From: Batkoa obscura
Lineage: Eukaryota > Entomophthoromycota > Entomophthoromycetes > Entomophthorales > Batkoaceae
Length of the DNA stretch: 64,000 nt
Direction of reading: 5' to 3'
NCBI GenBank assembly: GCA_030770535.1
Contig: JASVEC010000004.1
Span: 868,001 to 932,000 of the forward strand
Shown here: piece after piece, positions 32,302-41,321 of the stretch
How positions within the stretch are numbered: position 1 is the first letter of the stretch
Layout: each line of letters opens with the position of its first letter
The notes under the pieces: model-generated
Told to the model about the DNA's origin: nothing
What the model saw: the letters and a program-made list of their open reading frames with translations, nothing else
Database searches by the model: none
Translations under genes and position numbers: made by a program

Positions 32302-32835
32302 ATGAAATACATCTCCCTCTTAGTATTCACTTGCTTGTTAAAAGGTTTCGAATCTGCTGGCTATGCATATGATTGTCACACAAAAACTATTACCTCCACA
32401 TCTGTCACAACAAATACTTCAACTAGAACTTTAACCATAAAGCCTACTGATTGCCCTGTTCTATGTAGTACAAATACTATTACTTCAACAGTTATTCAAA
32501 CTTCTGCTGGAACTGATACTGTGACTATAACGCCTACAAACTGCCCTGTTCCATGTACTACAAGCACCATTACTTCTACTTTGACAGAAACATCTGTTGG
32601 TACCAAAACCGAAACCGTAAAACCAACTGATTGTCCTGTTCCCTGCACTACACAAACTATTATTTCCACCTTAATTGAAACTACTACTGGAACTAAAACC
32701 GAAACCATAAAACCAACTGATTGTCCTGTCCCATGTACTACCAAGACTATTACTTCTACATTGATAAAAACTAATATAGCCACTCAAACAGAAACAGTTA
32801 AAAAAGTATATTGCTCTAGAAGAAAATATTACTAA
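32302..32835 (+). CDS. Secreted Thr-rich protein with 30-aa CPxPC repeats
   Basis: Single-exon gene, 177 aa. A signal peptide (MKYISLLVFTCLLKGFESAG) is followed by YAYDC and a partial unit, then four units of exactly 30 residues starting CPVLCST or CPVPCTT, running through TITSTL and ending KPTD-like. The final unit ends in a basic tail (CSRRKYY). Each full unit has two cysteines in a CPxPC pair and about 11 Thr/Ser, so a heavily O-glycosylated rod-like wall or surface protein is inferred. The mature N-terminus (GYAYDC, TKTITS) recalls the neighbouring GYGY peptides (GYGY, TK-x-C, ITSY), suggesting common origin. No GPI signal is visible. Family not recognised. Confidence 0.85.
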   Translation: MKYISLLVFTCLLKGFESAGYAYDCHTKTITSTSVTTNTSTRTLTIKPTDCPVLCSTNTITSTVIQTSAGTDTVTITPTNCPVPCTTSTITSTLTETSVGTKTETVKPTDCPVPCTTQTIISTLIETTTGTKTETIKPTDCPVPCTTKTITSTLIKTNIATQTETVKKVYCSRRKYY

Positions 32836-33326
32836 ATAAATTATTGAATTCTCTATTTTGTGTGCTTTAATTACTATAAAGATTCATCAAATTTTGATAT
32901 TCCATTGCATTAACCTTTGTAAATTCAACGATTGAAGTGATTTACACATATACTTAATATCTAAATATAAAATATATTAATCATTTTTAATAATGTGATA
33001 AATGACTACTTATAAATTATAGTGTGTTTATTTCGCAAATAACTTAGCTTTGGATAAAACAGCTCCTTATTTATATGTTGAATAGTATATTGGATGATAT
33101 AATAACTATTGTCTAGCTATTAAAGGACTCTATTATAGCTCTAATGGTATGAAAGTCATTCCTGAATCGCTTTTCTTTATCATTTCATATTTTTTAAATT
33201 AAATAAACACTGTTTACTCCTTTAAGTTCAAGCTTTTCAAAAAAAGAGTAATTACATTGTCTAAAAAACAAAATGAAAAGTCAATTGATCAAATTTTTCT
33301 AGTGCTTTATTAAAGATTTAATTATT
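32836..33326. other. Spacer between Thr-rich genes
   Basis: About 490 bases between convergent genes; no feature recognised. Confidence 0.4.
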
Positions 33327-33488
33327 CTAATAAGTAAGCCAAGGCAAGGTAGTAGTAACCGTAGTATAAATAATAGCAGTACTAGTTCCATAGGAAGTGA
33401 TATCCTTACATCTTTTAGTATAGCCATAACCATAACCTTGGGCAGCAATAGAAGTAGCAATGACGGTGATAAAGTAAATGAATTTCAT
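33327..33488 (-). CDS. Small secreted Thr-rich peptide, GYGY family (copy 3)
   Basis: 53-codon ORF whose first 33 codons equal copy 1 (MKFIYFITVIATSIAAQ, GYGYGYTKRCKDITSY). The C-terminal part differs: GTSTAIIYTTVTTT and the end LPWLTY in place of LPCPTY, so the second mature cysteine is lost and the Thr run is broken by Ala-Ile-Ile. Either the copy is diverging in function or its C-terminal half is decaying; the frame is intact. The upstream sequence is also shared with copy 1 for at least 100 bases. Confidence 0.72.
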   Translation of the reverse strand: MKFIYFITVIATSIAAQGYGYGYTKRCKDITSYGTSTAIIYTTVTTTLPWLTY

Positions 33489-33554
33489 AGTCAGATATAT
33501 TATTGTAGCTTGAAGTTTGATTTTTTAATGCCCGTGTTGATATTTTCTTCACTG

Positions 33555-33562
33555 TTTATATA
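33555..33562 (-). promoter_or_regulatory. TATA box of GYGY peptide copy 3
   Basis: TATATAAA on the minus strand, 67-74 bases before the ATG, as in copies 1 and 2. Confidence 0.5.
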
Positions 33563-34309
33563 TCATTTTTTTCTATGTATTTGTAACTTCAACTCATTAT
33601 TAACATTTATAATTAGTATAATCAATAGCCTTTAATTTTTTTGGCTTAAATTACAGCTGTTAGAGCTTTATTGTGACTTTTTTTAGGAATGATTTTTACA
33701 ATTTTTTATTTATATAGCTAATTTTTTTAACACCCAGTTTATATATTGAGTAAATTTTATCATAAAGTTATTTCTTAAGTGAGCAGTTAATTAGATCGCA
33801 TAAGAGTTGCAGCAACTGTAAGGTATATATTTTTATACAATGCCAGCATTCAGTTTTTAAAAATTATTTGGACTTTTTTAGGCAAGTGATTGCCAGCATT
33901 ATTAATTGCAGCTATTAACATAAACATAAGCTTATAAAAAGACTAAATACCATAGCTGAAAAGCAAATATGTTTTTATATTGTTTTTGTTTTTTTGTTAT
34001 TAAAAAGCTTCAAATTTATTAAATATATATAGCTGTTATATAAAACCATTGCTTTAAAGTTTGTTATAACAAATTAATCAAAAATTCAGCTATAACATTT
34101 ATTAATTACCTTGTTTTATATATTATAAACATCATTATATTTTTTAAAATAAATTAATATTTTTAATTAATAAAAGCAGATATAAAAAAATATTATTAAA
34201 TAAATTGCTTTTAAACTTTAAATGTTTTTATATTATTTTAATCATTATTAAATTACTAAAAATTGTAATTTAAATTAGTTTTAAATATTAAAGCTATAAA
34301 TAAATAAAA
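33563..34309. other. AT-rich spacer before the repeat-rich stretch
   Basis: About 750 bases of very AT-rich sequence; no gene or repeat recognised. Confidence 0.4.
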
Positions 34310-34313
34310 TATG

Positions 34314-34588
34314 GGGATGTCCGAATTGGTTTCATTTTTTTATCCAATTTTTAAAAACTTTACTTAAAATTCTGTAAAAATAAATTCTTTATTAAAAACC
34401 AAAAGTACCTGACACAATTTTAAATTATTTTATTATAATTTATATCGTGTTAGCGAAATTTCTACTAAATTTAATACAAATCCCTAGATTAGCAAGGGTT
34501 TTATTAATGTAGCCTACATTTTGATATTAATCAAAGTTGTAGTATGTAAACAAATACATATTTTTATAAAACTTCATTGAAAAATATT
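34314..34588 (+). mobile_element. DNA-transposon fragment (GGGGATGTCCGAATTGG terminus), copy 1
   Basis: Starts with TGGGGATGTCCGAATTGG, the same TGGGGATGT start as the miniature elements here. It matches 61068-61340 in inverted orientation over about 270 bases, including the blocks TCTACTAAATTTAATACAAA and CAAAGTTGTAGTATGTAAAC. No protein remains. Probably a decayed relative of the elements that mobilise the miniature copies. Confidence 0.65.
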
Positions 34589-34760
34589 TGGGGGGTCTCC
34601 GAATTGGTTTCAGAATTTAACTAGAAATTAATCCAAATTTTAAATTTTAAATTTATAAGTCTTTAATGTATGATTAGCTAAATTTAAAAAGCTTAAAATT
34701 AAATATAAAAATTTAACTTAAAGGTTTGTTTTTTTTATTTTATTTTTTTAATTATATGTT
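34589..34760 (+). mobile_element. DNA-transposon left-end fragment
   Basis: Starts TGGGGGGTCTCCGAATTGG and matches 56943-57119 for about 170 bases (both contain AATGTATGATTAGCTAAATT). The match stops exactly where an LTR fossil begins at 34761, so the fossil landed inside this element. Confidence 0.65.
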
Positions 34761-35735
34761 TGTGAAAGTTGTGTGAAATATTGGTTTACCAGCTCTCGGA
34801 TTAATTATAAGATAATAATCATTGAACTTGTTTACAAAACTAGTTGTAGTCTTGTAATCAATTTAATCGTGAACCATGTGGTATAATCAATCCAGAGGTC
34901 CTTGTTTTGATTTTCTGTGAGGATTTCTAACTTCATATTGCAAAGAATGATATCCACTCATTTTGATATCCGTACTTGTTGGAGTATAAAAGAGATTCTT
35001 CAACATGCTAACTCGAGGCTTTTTTAATTGAATTACTCCCTGATATCGTATTATTAATAAAGTCACTAAGTCTTTCTGACAATATCTTACATAGATTATA
35101 CAGTAGTATCTCCTATCCTATTTGTTTTACATAATTCGTAGCTTATTACGTATTATTTATATTAAGTTAAGTCTATCTTAGTTACATAAACTAAGACCGT
35201 TCGACTCAAGCCAAGTTAATTAAGCAAGAGTAGCTTTTAACTTCTACTACTGAGTACTGGCTTTCGTATAGCTTATTGTATACTATTCTTATTAAGTTAA
35301 ATCTATCTTAGTTACATAAACTAAGATAGACTTAAATTAATAGGAATGATATGTAATAAGCTACGAACTATGTAAAACAAATAGAATAGAAAATACTACT
35401 GTAAATCTACGTAAAATACTATAAAACTTGGTGACTTTATTAAAGGTATGATATCAAGGAGTAATTCAATTAAAAAGCCTCAAGCTATTATGTTGAAGAA
35501 TCTCTTTTATACACTAGCTGGGTAGCTATATACAAGGAACATAACAGTTATTCCTTATTATAGTTGCCAAGTATGGGCATTAAAACGTGGACAATAAGTT
35601 TTTCATGATCAGGCGGTAGGGATTCTCACAGCAAATCTAAATAAAGAATTTTGGATTGATTGTATCACATGAATTACAGTCAAATTTAATACAAGGCTAC
35701 AACTAGTTTTGTAATCAACTTAAGTGATTATTATA
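34761..35735. mobile_element. LTR-retrotransposon fossil: two LTR copies in inverted arrangement
   Basis: A fossil. One LTR-like copy runs on the plus strand from about 34761 (TGTGAAAGTTG) to about 35266, followed by a second copy in the opposite orientation reaching about 35735. The two arms form a large imperfect palindrome: blocks such as GAGATTCTTCAACAT and TTTAATTGAATTACTCC recur inverted on the right. No coding part is left. A related single LTR is at 60389-60972. The copies are visibly diverged, so the insertions are not recent. A miniature element abuts the right end. Confidence 0.65.
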
Positions 35736-35833
35736 TGGGGATATATTTTTTTGTAAAAATTTTACTAGCATTTTTTCTACTTCAATAGCGCTTAAAAAAC
35801 GGAGAAAGTAATGGAACCAAAAAAACACTCTCA
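35736..35833 (-). mobile_element. MITE copy, TA-flanked
   Basis: Ends TGGGGATAT and ACTCTCA with TA on both sides; inner blocks AATAGCGCTTAAAAAACGGA and AATGGAACCAAAAAAACACT are present. It inserted at the right end of the LTR fossil. Confidence 0.83.
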
Positions 35834-35849
35834 TATATTAATACATCAA

Positions 35850-36060
35850 ATTGTTTTTATTTTTTTATTTTTTTATTTTTTTATTTTTTTATTTCTTTAT
35901 AATTATTTTTATCAAACTGCTTAAAAACTGATATAAAGTATAAACATTAAATAATAGTTTTATTATATTTAAAAATAAAACTAACTTTAACCTTACCTTT
36001 ACCTTAACCTTAACCTCCTTAACTTTTACTTTTACCTTAATTTTAACTTGACTTTGATAA
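35850..36060 (+). repeat. Simple repeats: (TTTTTTA)n and degenerate CCTTAA-type run
   Basis: A heptamer A/T run at about 35853-35895 and a separate C-rich strand run of ACCTTA, ACCTTT and TTAACC units at about 35988-36050. The second is telomere-like in flavour but irregular. Confidence 0.6.
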
Positions 36061-36070
36061 AATTATTTTT

Positions 36071-36109
36071 AAACTAGATTTTAAACCTTTGAGGTTTAAA
36101 ATCTAGTTT
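36071..36109. repeat. Perfect 18-bp inverted repeat with 3-base loop
   Basis: Arms 36071-36088 (AAACTAGATTTTAAACCT) and 36092-36109 are exact reverse complements around TTG. It lies about 400 bases upstream of the TPR gene. It could act as an extrudable hairpin, an intergenic terminator-like RNA hairpin, or be a foldback relic. Confidence 0.85.
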
Positions 36110-36516
36110 GATATATGCCTTTATAATTAAAAACAACCTGTATTAAAATGATAGGTTTTCTTTTATACTCTGTAAGAAAATTTAATTCTAAAAAAAGTAA
36201 TAGCTTTAACTAAAACAGTAACTTCAATTCAAGCTTTTAATAAAAAGCTAATTTTCACCTAGAATTAATTTTTTATGGCACAAAATTAACTATTCATTTT
36301 TTTTCGATTGCAATTTTTTTTCTGAAAAACAGCAGTAGCTTTGCAAAAAGTAGCTTTTGCCATTGCAACCTATCACCTCCAGGATTTTTTTTGCAAAATT
36401 CTTCACTTTTCGCGACAGGGATATACGGAAGAACCTAATAAATCACCTAAGTCGTAATCAAAGTATAAATTAACATAAAGTTGCACTTTATCTCTTCATA
36501 CAATAAGTTGGTCGAA

Positions 36517-38742
36517 ATGTCCAATAACAAAAACACTATGCGCACTTCAGATGGCTTAGATGAAATGGATGACAAACTAGATGACTTTGATGCTTTATTT
36601 GCTGAAACTGAACAAATTATGTTTGAAGAACCAATCGAAAGAACAAAAGAAGAGACGCCAAAAGCTGTTACAACTGACGAGATGAGTGATTTGGAACTTC
36701 CTAATTTAAAAGAACAACTTGCTTTTCGTGATCAATATGACCAAGCAGTTGATGGATATGGTGAACTTAATTCCCCTTACTTTGAATCTGAAGAAAATGG
36801 TGTTCAAGGCTTTGATCCTGATTTTTTGAAACTTAAATTAAGTATAGAAACATTCATCCAAGAGGAAGATTATGTAAGCTCATTGTATATAGCTAATCTT
36901 ATGAACGACCTTTATCCCGAACGTGATTTACCAAAATATTTTGTTGCCAAATCTCTTTATCATTTGGACAATTACCATGCAGCGTATAGGTTATTAAAAG
37001 AAATTCTCCAAGATCAAATGGACACAACTACTAGCATCTTGTTTGCTAAGGTTTGTTTGAAATTAAATAACTTTGTTGATGCAAAACAAATATTATCAAA
37101 ATATAAAAATTTAAATAACTATCAGGTACAATTAATTCTTGGTAAAGTATATAATCTTTTAAATAAAAAAGACCAAGCAGAACTACATTTTAATCGCGCT
37201 TGGAAACTTAATGCCTTTTCATATTCTGCTTACAATTCTTTATGCTCTGTTGTAAGCTTAAATCAAGATGCCTATAAGTTTATAAATAGAATAAGAAAAA
37301 CATTCGACTCCTCAATTAAACCTTCTACCCTTGATGGGAACCAAAATAGGACAATCTCACTAAATAATACTCCAGTAAAGGTAAAAAGACAGCGTACAGA
37401 GCTTCCTTTAGATGGTGCTTTATCTGAGAGCGGATCTCCGCTACCTTTAGCATATGATCTTGGTATTTCTCTTGACCATAAAGTAAGACTTTCGTCCAAG
37501 CCTTATCATATTCAAAGATTTCAGAGCCTTGTTTCTTGGCCTAATGAAGGCGAAGTAGATAACAAAATTTTGGGTACATTTTCTATTTCTGAACTTAACA
37601 CTGAGATTGTATCTTCAAAAAGGCCTCGTGATGATCATGCAGGAGATGATCCCAATAAAAGAGCAGAAAATGGATTAAGTCAACAAAAATCGATCATTGA
37701 CGCTATTTTTTGTGATATGTTTATTATCAAAGCATCTGTAACTTTCTGTGAGTTAAAATTGGGTGAGGCACATTTAGCTTTACTTCCAGAGAACGTTAGA
37801 AAGGGCCAATGGGCTCTTGGGATGCATGCTCAGGTTTTACTCAGGCAAGAGGAAATAACAAGTGCCAAAAATAAATTTGCTAAAATGCTCAATTCATATC
37901 CGCATTTGATAGAGCATATGGAGCATTATATAGGATTTTTGCTTAAGAAAGAAGACTTTGGTGGTATTTCAGGTGTTAATGGCATACTTGAAATAATGGC
38001 TCCGGGTTCTATGGCTTCGCACCTTGCTCAAGCTGCCAAATGTTTTGTGCAAGGTCATGATGAAACTGGGGTAGAATTTTTAGAAGAAGCAAAAAAGTTA
38101 TTTCCAGGGGAGTGGGCACCATACTACATTGGTGGACTACGACATTTACAGTTAAAAAATTACCACGAAGCAAACGAGAATTTCCAGCTTGCTTTAAAGT
38201 TCAACCCTCGTCACTTTGAGTCTTATTTAGGGGTCTTATCTCTTTCCACTACTTTAGGAAACTTCGATGAATACATAGACCTTATTAAAATGGGGATTAA
38301 ATTATCTCATTCTCATTTATCGATTAATAAATTAGCACTTCAAACTTTCTTTTCACTTGGAAAATATGATGAAGTGAGAGATATTTTAAATCGATATACT
38401 GATAAAGATCAAGATATACCCGGGATTTCATTTTATCGTGCTGTTATGTTAGCTCATGACAAGAAATTTAGTCAAGCAAAGGCTATTCTAGAAGAGATAC
38501 TCAAAACTTACCCTAATCATGCTAGTACTCGTGTGGTATTAGGTAGAATTTACTGTTATGAGAGAAAGGATGAGGAGGCTTATTTTATGTTTGCGGTTGC
38601 ACAAAACCTAGATCCAAGTTTGAAAGAATCAATCAAAGATTTTATGATTTTTATTAACGATATGAAATTGAAGCCAGGAAGACTAGAAGAGGCAGCCTTT
38701 GAGATTAATGATTTAGTGATTTCAAAGCTGTGTATTATTTAA
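36517..38742 (+). CDS. TPR protein, probable APC/C subunit (APC7/CDC16/CDC27 type)
   Basis: Single exon. The first ATG is at 36517, giving 741 aa; the open frame extends 36 bases further upstream without an ATG. After an acidic N-terminus (about residues 1-85) come many helix-turn-helix TPR units in two blocks. Block 1 is about residues 95-260, with DLPKYFVAKSLYHLDNYHAA and LILGKVYNLLNKKDQAELHF. Block 2 starts near residue 420 and includes WAPYYIGGLRHLQLKNYHEA and ASTRVVLGRIYCYERKDEEA. They are separated by a polar insert with a KRPRDD basic patch. The pattern fits the superhelical TPR subunits of the anaphase-promoting complex, and the last units recall APC7. Alternatives among large TPR proteins (for example TFIIIC) are not excluded. 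Confidence 0.68.
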   Translation: MSNNKNTMRTSDGLDEMDDKLDDFDALFAETEQIMFEEPIERTKEETPKAVTTDEMSDLELPNLKEQLAFRDQYDQAVDGYGELNSPYFESEENGVQGFDPDFLKLKLSIETFIQEEDYVSSLYIANLMNDLYPERDLPKYFVAKSLYHLDNYHAAYRLLKEILQDQMDTTTSILFAKVCLKLNNFVDAKQILSKYKNLNNYQVQLILGKVYNLLNKKDQAELHFNRAWKLNAFSYSAYNSLCSVVSLNQDAYKFINRIRKTFDSSIKPSTLDGNQNRTISLNNTPVKVKRQRTELPLDGALSESGSPLPLAYDLGISLDHKVRLSSKPYHIQRFQSLVSWPNEGEVDNKILGTFSISELNTEIVSSKRPRDDHAGDDPNKRAENGLSQQKSIIDAIFCDMFIIKASVTFCELKLGEAHLALLPENVRKGQWALGMHAQVLLRQEEITSAKNKFAKMLNSYPHLIEHMEHYIGFLLKKEDFGGISGVNGILEIMAPGSMASHLAQAAKCFVQGHDETGVEFLEEAKKLFPGEWAPYYIGGLRHLQLKNYHEANENFQLALKFNPRHFESYLGVLSLSTTLGNFDEYIDLIKMGIKLSHSHLSINKLALQTFFSLGKYDEVRDILNRYTDKDQDIPGISFYRAVMLAHDKKFSQAKAILEEILKTYPNHASTRVVLGRIYCYERKDEEAYFMFAVAQNLDPSLKESIKDFMIFINDMKLKPGRLEEAAFEINDLVISKLCII

Positions 38743-39071
38743 TTTCATCTTATATCCTTAACCGTTTTTGATTCTTATTATTCTTTTTGCAACATTCGGG
38801 TATTATTTATACATCTTGATATTAAAATGATATTAAAATGAAGTTAAAATAAATATTGATGTTTTCTTATATCGTATCTTTTTTAAATTATTTTTAAATA
38901 TATTAAATAAATTGAATGATTGATTTAAATCAATTATAATACTAAAACTGTTTCTCAAAGAGTAATTCAGCCAACTTTTATAGGATAAAAATATTGAGCT
39001 ATAATTTAAAAAATTAGTTTATTTAGTATGTCAAAGATGACAGAGATCTATTTTTTTTAAAAACCAGAAAG
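38743..39071. other. Convergent 3' spacer TPR gene / ZNF277-like
   Basis: 330 bases between converging genes; nothing recognised. Confidence 0.4.
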
Positions 39072-40551
39072 TTAATTTTGGTCAATATTTAACTGTGCTA
39101 TTTTTTCAAGCATATCTTTTTGGGAAGGATCTAAAGTTACAGTATCATCGACTTTATCCCCTTTCTTTCCCTCCTCCTTAGTAGTAGTATTTGTCGACCC
39201 TTCTTCCTCAAATAAAGTATCTACAAACATAATAAGTGCATCATTTTCTAAAATTGGTAGTAAATAATTTGGATCTTTAAAAAATTTGGCTGTCTTAGGT
39301 ATTTCGGATCCTAAACAATTGGAATTTAAGTAATGAGATTCAAGGTTATCTGGAGATTCATAATGACTTGAACATAAGAAACATTTGTTTTGTAATTTAT
39401 GAAATCTTATACAATTAATTAATTGAACCATTTGATAAAAATCGAGATCTAAAATAATAATTTAATGATTAAACAAACTATAAACTATAAGTACAAACTT
39501 ACTTAGATCTTTTTGAATTTTAACTAAATCAAACCGGAATCTCTTTTTCATATGATTAAGGCACCCAGTAGTTGTATCAAAACTTTGGTTATCAAAAAGA
39601 GAATGTGTTTGCTCCTTTTCAATTTCATCCCATTGCATCCAGGCTGAGTCCCCTTGGTCATCTAATACATCGTCATTCTCCTCCTTTTCTAATTGCTTCC
39701 AGTCTTTACCAGGCTCCGCATAATTAACAATGTAATATGGATCATATCCGTGATTTCTGCTATGAATTTTAAAGTGCTTCTTCTTCCTCATATGCTTTCT
39801 CAATACTATGGCACTCGTAAACGTTCTTTCACAATAAATACATACATTTCTTTTTAATTTGTCTTCTAAAATCGAAAGGAATTCTTCAACGTATACTAAA
39901 TTATCTGGCAATCCGATATTAAATCCATGTTCTTGGTACATGTGTTGAAAGAGGCTAGAGCGATTATCAAAGATTAAAGAGCAAAAGAGACATTGTCTTG
40001 GTTCATTAGCTTCAGTTTTACGTTCATTTTCTTGTTCTTGTAACACTGAGTTTAATTTTTCTTGTTGTAATTTGGTACGGATTTTCCCATCCTTATGAAA
40101 TCGATGGCTATCAATAATTTTATAAGTAAAGCCCTCTATAAGATGTTAGAAAAATATCTATAAATTAAAATAAGGTACCTTGACTATCTTTAATTGGAGG
40201 GAGATGCTTATCATCATTTAAAATACTCTGGTTTTCTGCCCAGTACTGTAAATATTCGTCTAAAAAGGTACGACAATAAATTAAATTCTTAAAAAAGTAC
40301 CCATGCTCCTTTTTGATATGATTGCTAATCCCACTTATTTCATACACCTTTTTATTACAGTTGTCAAACGGGCAGCTGACTTTGATTGGGTTTGGGGTAA
40401 ATTTGATGTATTCCTCTTCACTCTCACTATCTTCATACTCACTTGTCTTTTCCTTGTTATCTACTTCTTCAGTTACAGCCTTGTCTACAACTTTAGTAGC
40501 TGATCCTTTTACGGTTTCCCATCCTCCCTCTTCTTTTTCCTTAACTAGCAT
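39072..40551 (-). CDS. ZNF277: ZNF277-like C2H2 zinc-finger protein
   Basis: Three exons on the minus strand: 40179-40551, 39503-40135, 39072-39448; 460 aa, in frame. Zinc fingers in order: CPFDNCNKK...HIKKEH near residue 70; CLFCSLIFDNRSSLFQHMYQ followed by HGFNIGLPDN; CIYCERTFTSAIVLRKHMRK; and CFLCSSHYESPDNLESHYLN. The blocks FNIGLPDNLVYVEEFLSIL, HMRKKKHFKI, YDPYYIVNYAEPGKDW and NLDFYQMVQLINCIR are diagnostic of ZNF277, which in animals has been linked to ribosomal protein uS5 and chromatin. One animal finger seems to have lost its cysteines here (residues around CLNHMKKRFRF). The donor of intron 1 is GTACCT. Acidic N- and C-terminal tails. Confidence 0.88.
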
Positions 40552-40841
40552 TATAATAAATTAAAAGGTATTTTTTTAGATGATAAAAAGGAATTTTCTT
40601 CATTGTTTCTTTTTATGTATATAAATTGATTTATTCTCTTTTATCAAATTATCTAGAAGCTCCCAAACTTGTAAGTTTTGGTCGAGAAAAACTAAATTCT
40701 ACTCACTTTTTTTCAAATTTTACTGATGCAATTCTATATTCCTACCAATTAAGCCAAGAATAAGAGCAGAGACCCAAAAATACGATGTATCTGTTGGGGA
40801 AGTTTATATAAAATCAATAAACTAAAGTAACCGTAGTACGA

Positions 40842-40914
40842 GCCCTTGTAGTCTAATGGATAAGACGTCGCTCTCCTAAAGCGGAGGTTGCAGGTTCGAG
40901 TCCTGCCTGGGGTA
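40842..40914 (+). tRNA. tRNA-Arg (CCT)
   Basis: 73-nt gene without intron. Anticodon stem TCGCT/AGCGG with loop CTCCTAA gives anticodon CCT, reading AGG. The T arm is GCAGG-TTCGAGT-CCTGC. The acceptor stem GCCCTTG/CTGGGGT contains one T-T mismatch and two G-U pairs, weaker than usual, but the rest is canonical. A TTTTT run follows directly (40916-40920) as terminator. Confidence 0.93.
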
Positions 40915-40958
40915 CTTTTTGGAGATTTATATTTTGTCAAAAAGAATTGTATGCTATA

Positions 40959-41059
40959 TGGAGATGTATTTTTGCATTTAAGAATTTTACTAACTATTTT
41001 TCCGCTCAAATAGCGCTTAAAAGGTAGAAAAAGTGATGAAACTAAAAAAGACATCACCA
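40959..41059 (-). mobile_element. MITE copy next to tRNA-Arg
   Basis: Ends TGGAGATGT and ACATCACCA with TA flanks; starts 44 bases after the tRNA. It has intact inner blocks (CCGCTCAAATAGCGCTTAAA). Confidence 0.87.
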
Positions 41060-41321
41060 TATAGCCAAATGCTCTAATGCTAATACTAATAAGTAGTCAA
41101 ATATATACCAAATATTATAACTAAAAGATAAAAAAATTGCTCTTATAAATTAGGTTTGAAACTATCAAACTTATTTGGTCAATTATTTAAAACCTATATT
41201 TATTTTAAATATTTATTATAAAATTGAAAAGCTAATATATGTAGTTGAATGACTTAATTAAAATTTATAAATAGGATTATATTAGATATAATTAGAATCG
41301 ATAAATTATATTGGATATAAA
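41060..41321. other. Spacer before the PLD gene end
   Basis: 260 bases of AT-rich sequence; nothing recognised. Confidence 0.3.

Noticed and set aside
36481-36516. Extension of the TPR protein to a TTG codon at 36481
   Set aside because: A TTG start is unlikely in a fungal nuclear gene; the ATG at 36517 is used.
40749-41060. Minus-strand ORF containing a GRTRTCNLRFRRATSYPLDY-like segment
   Set aside because: It is the translated complement of the tRNA-Arg gene plus the miniature element, a common false gene.
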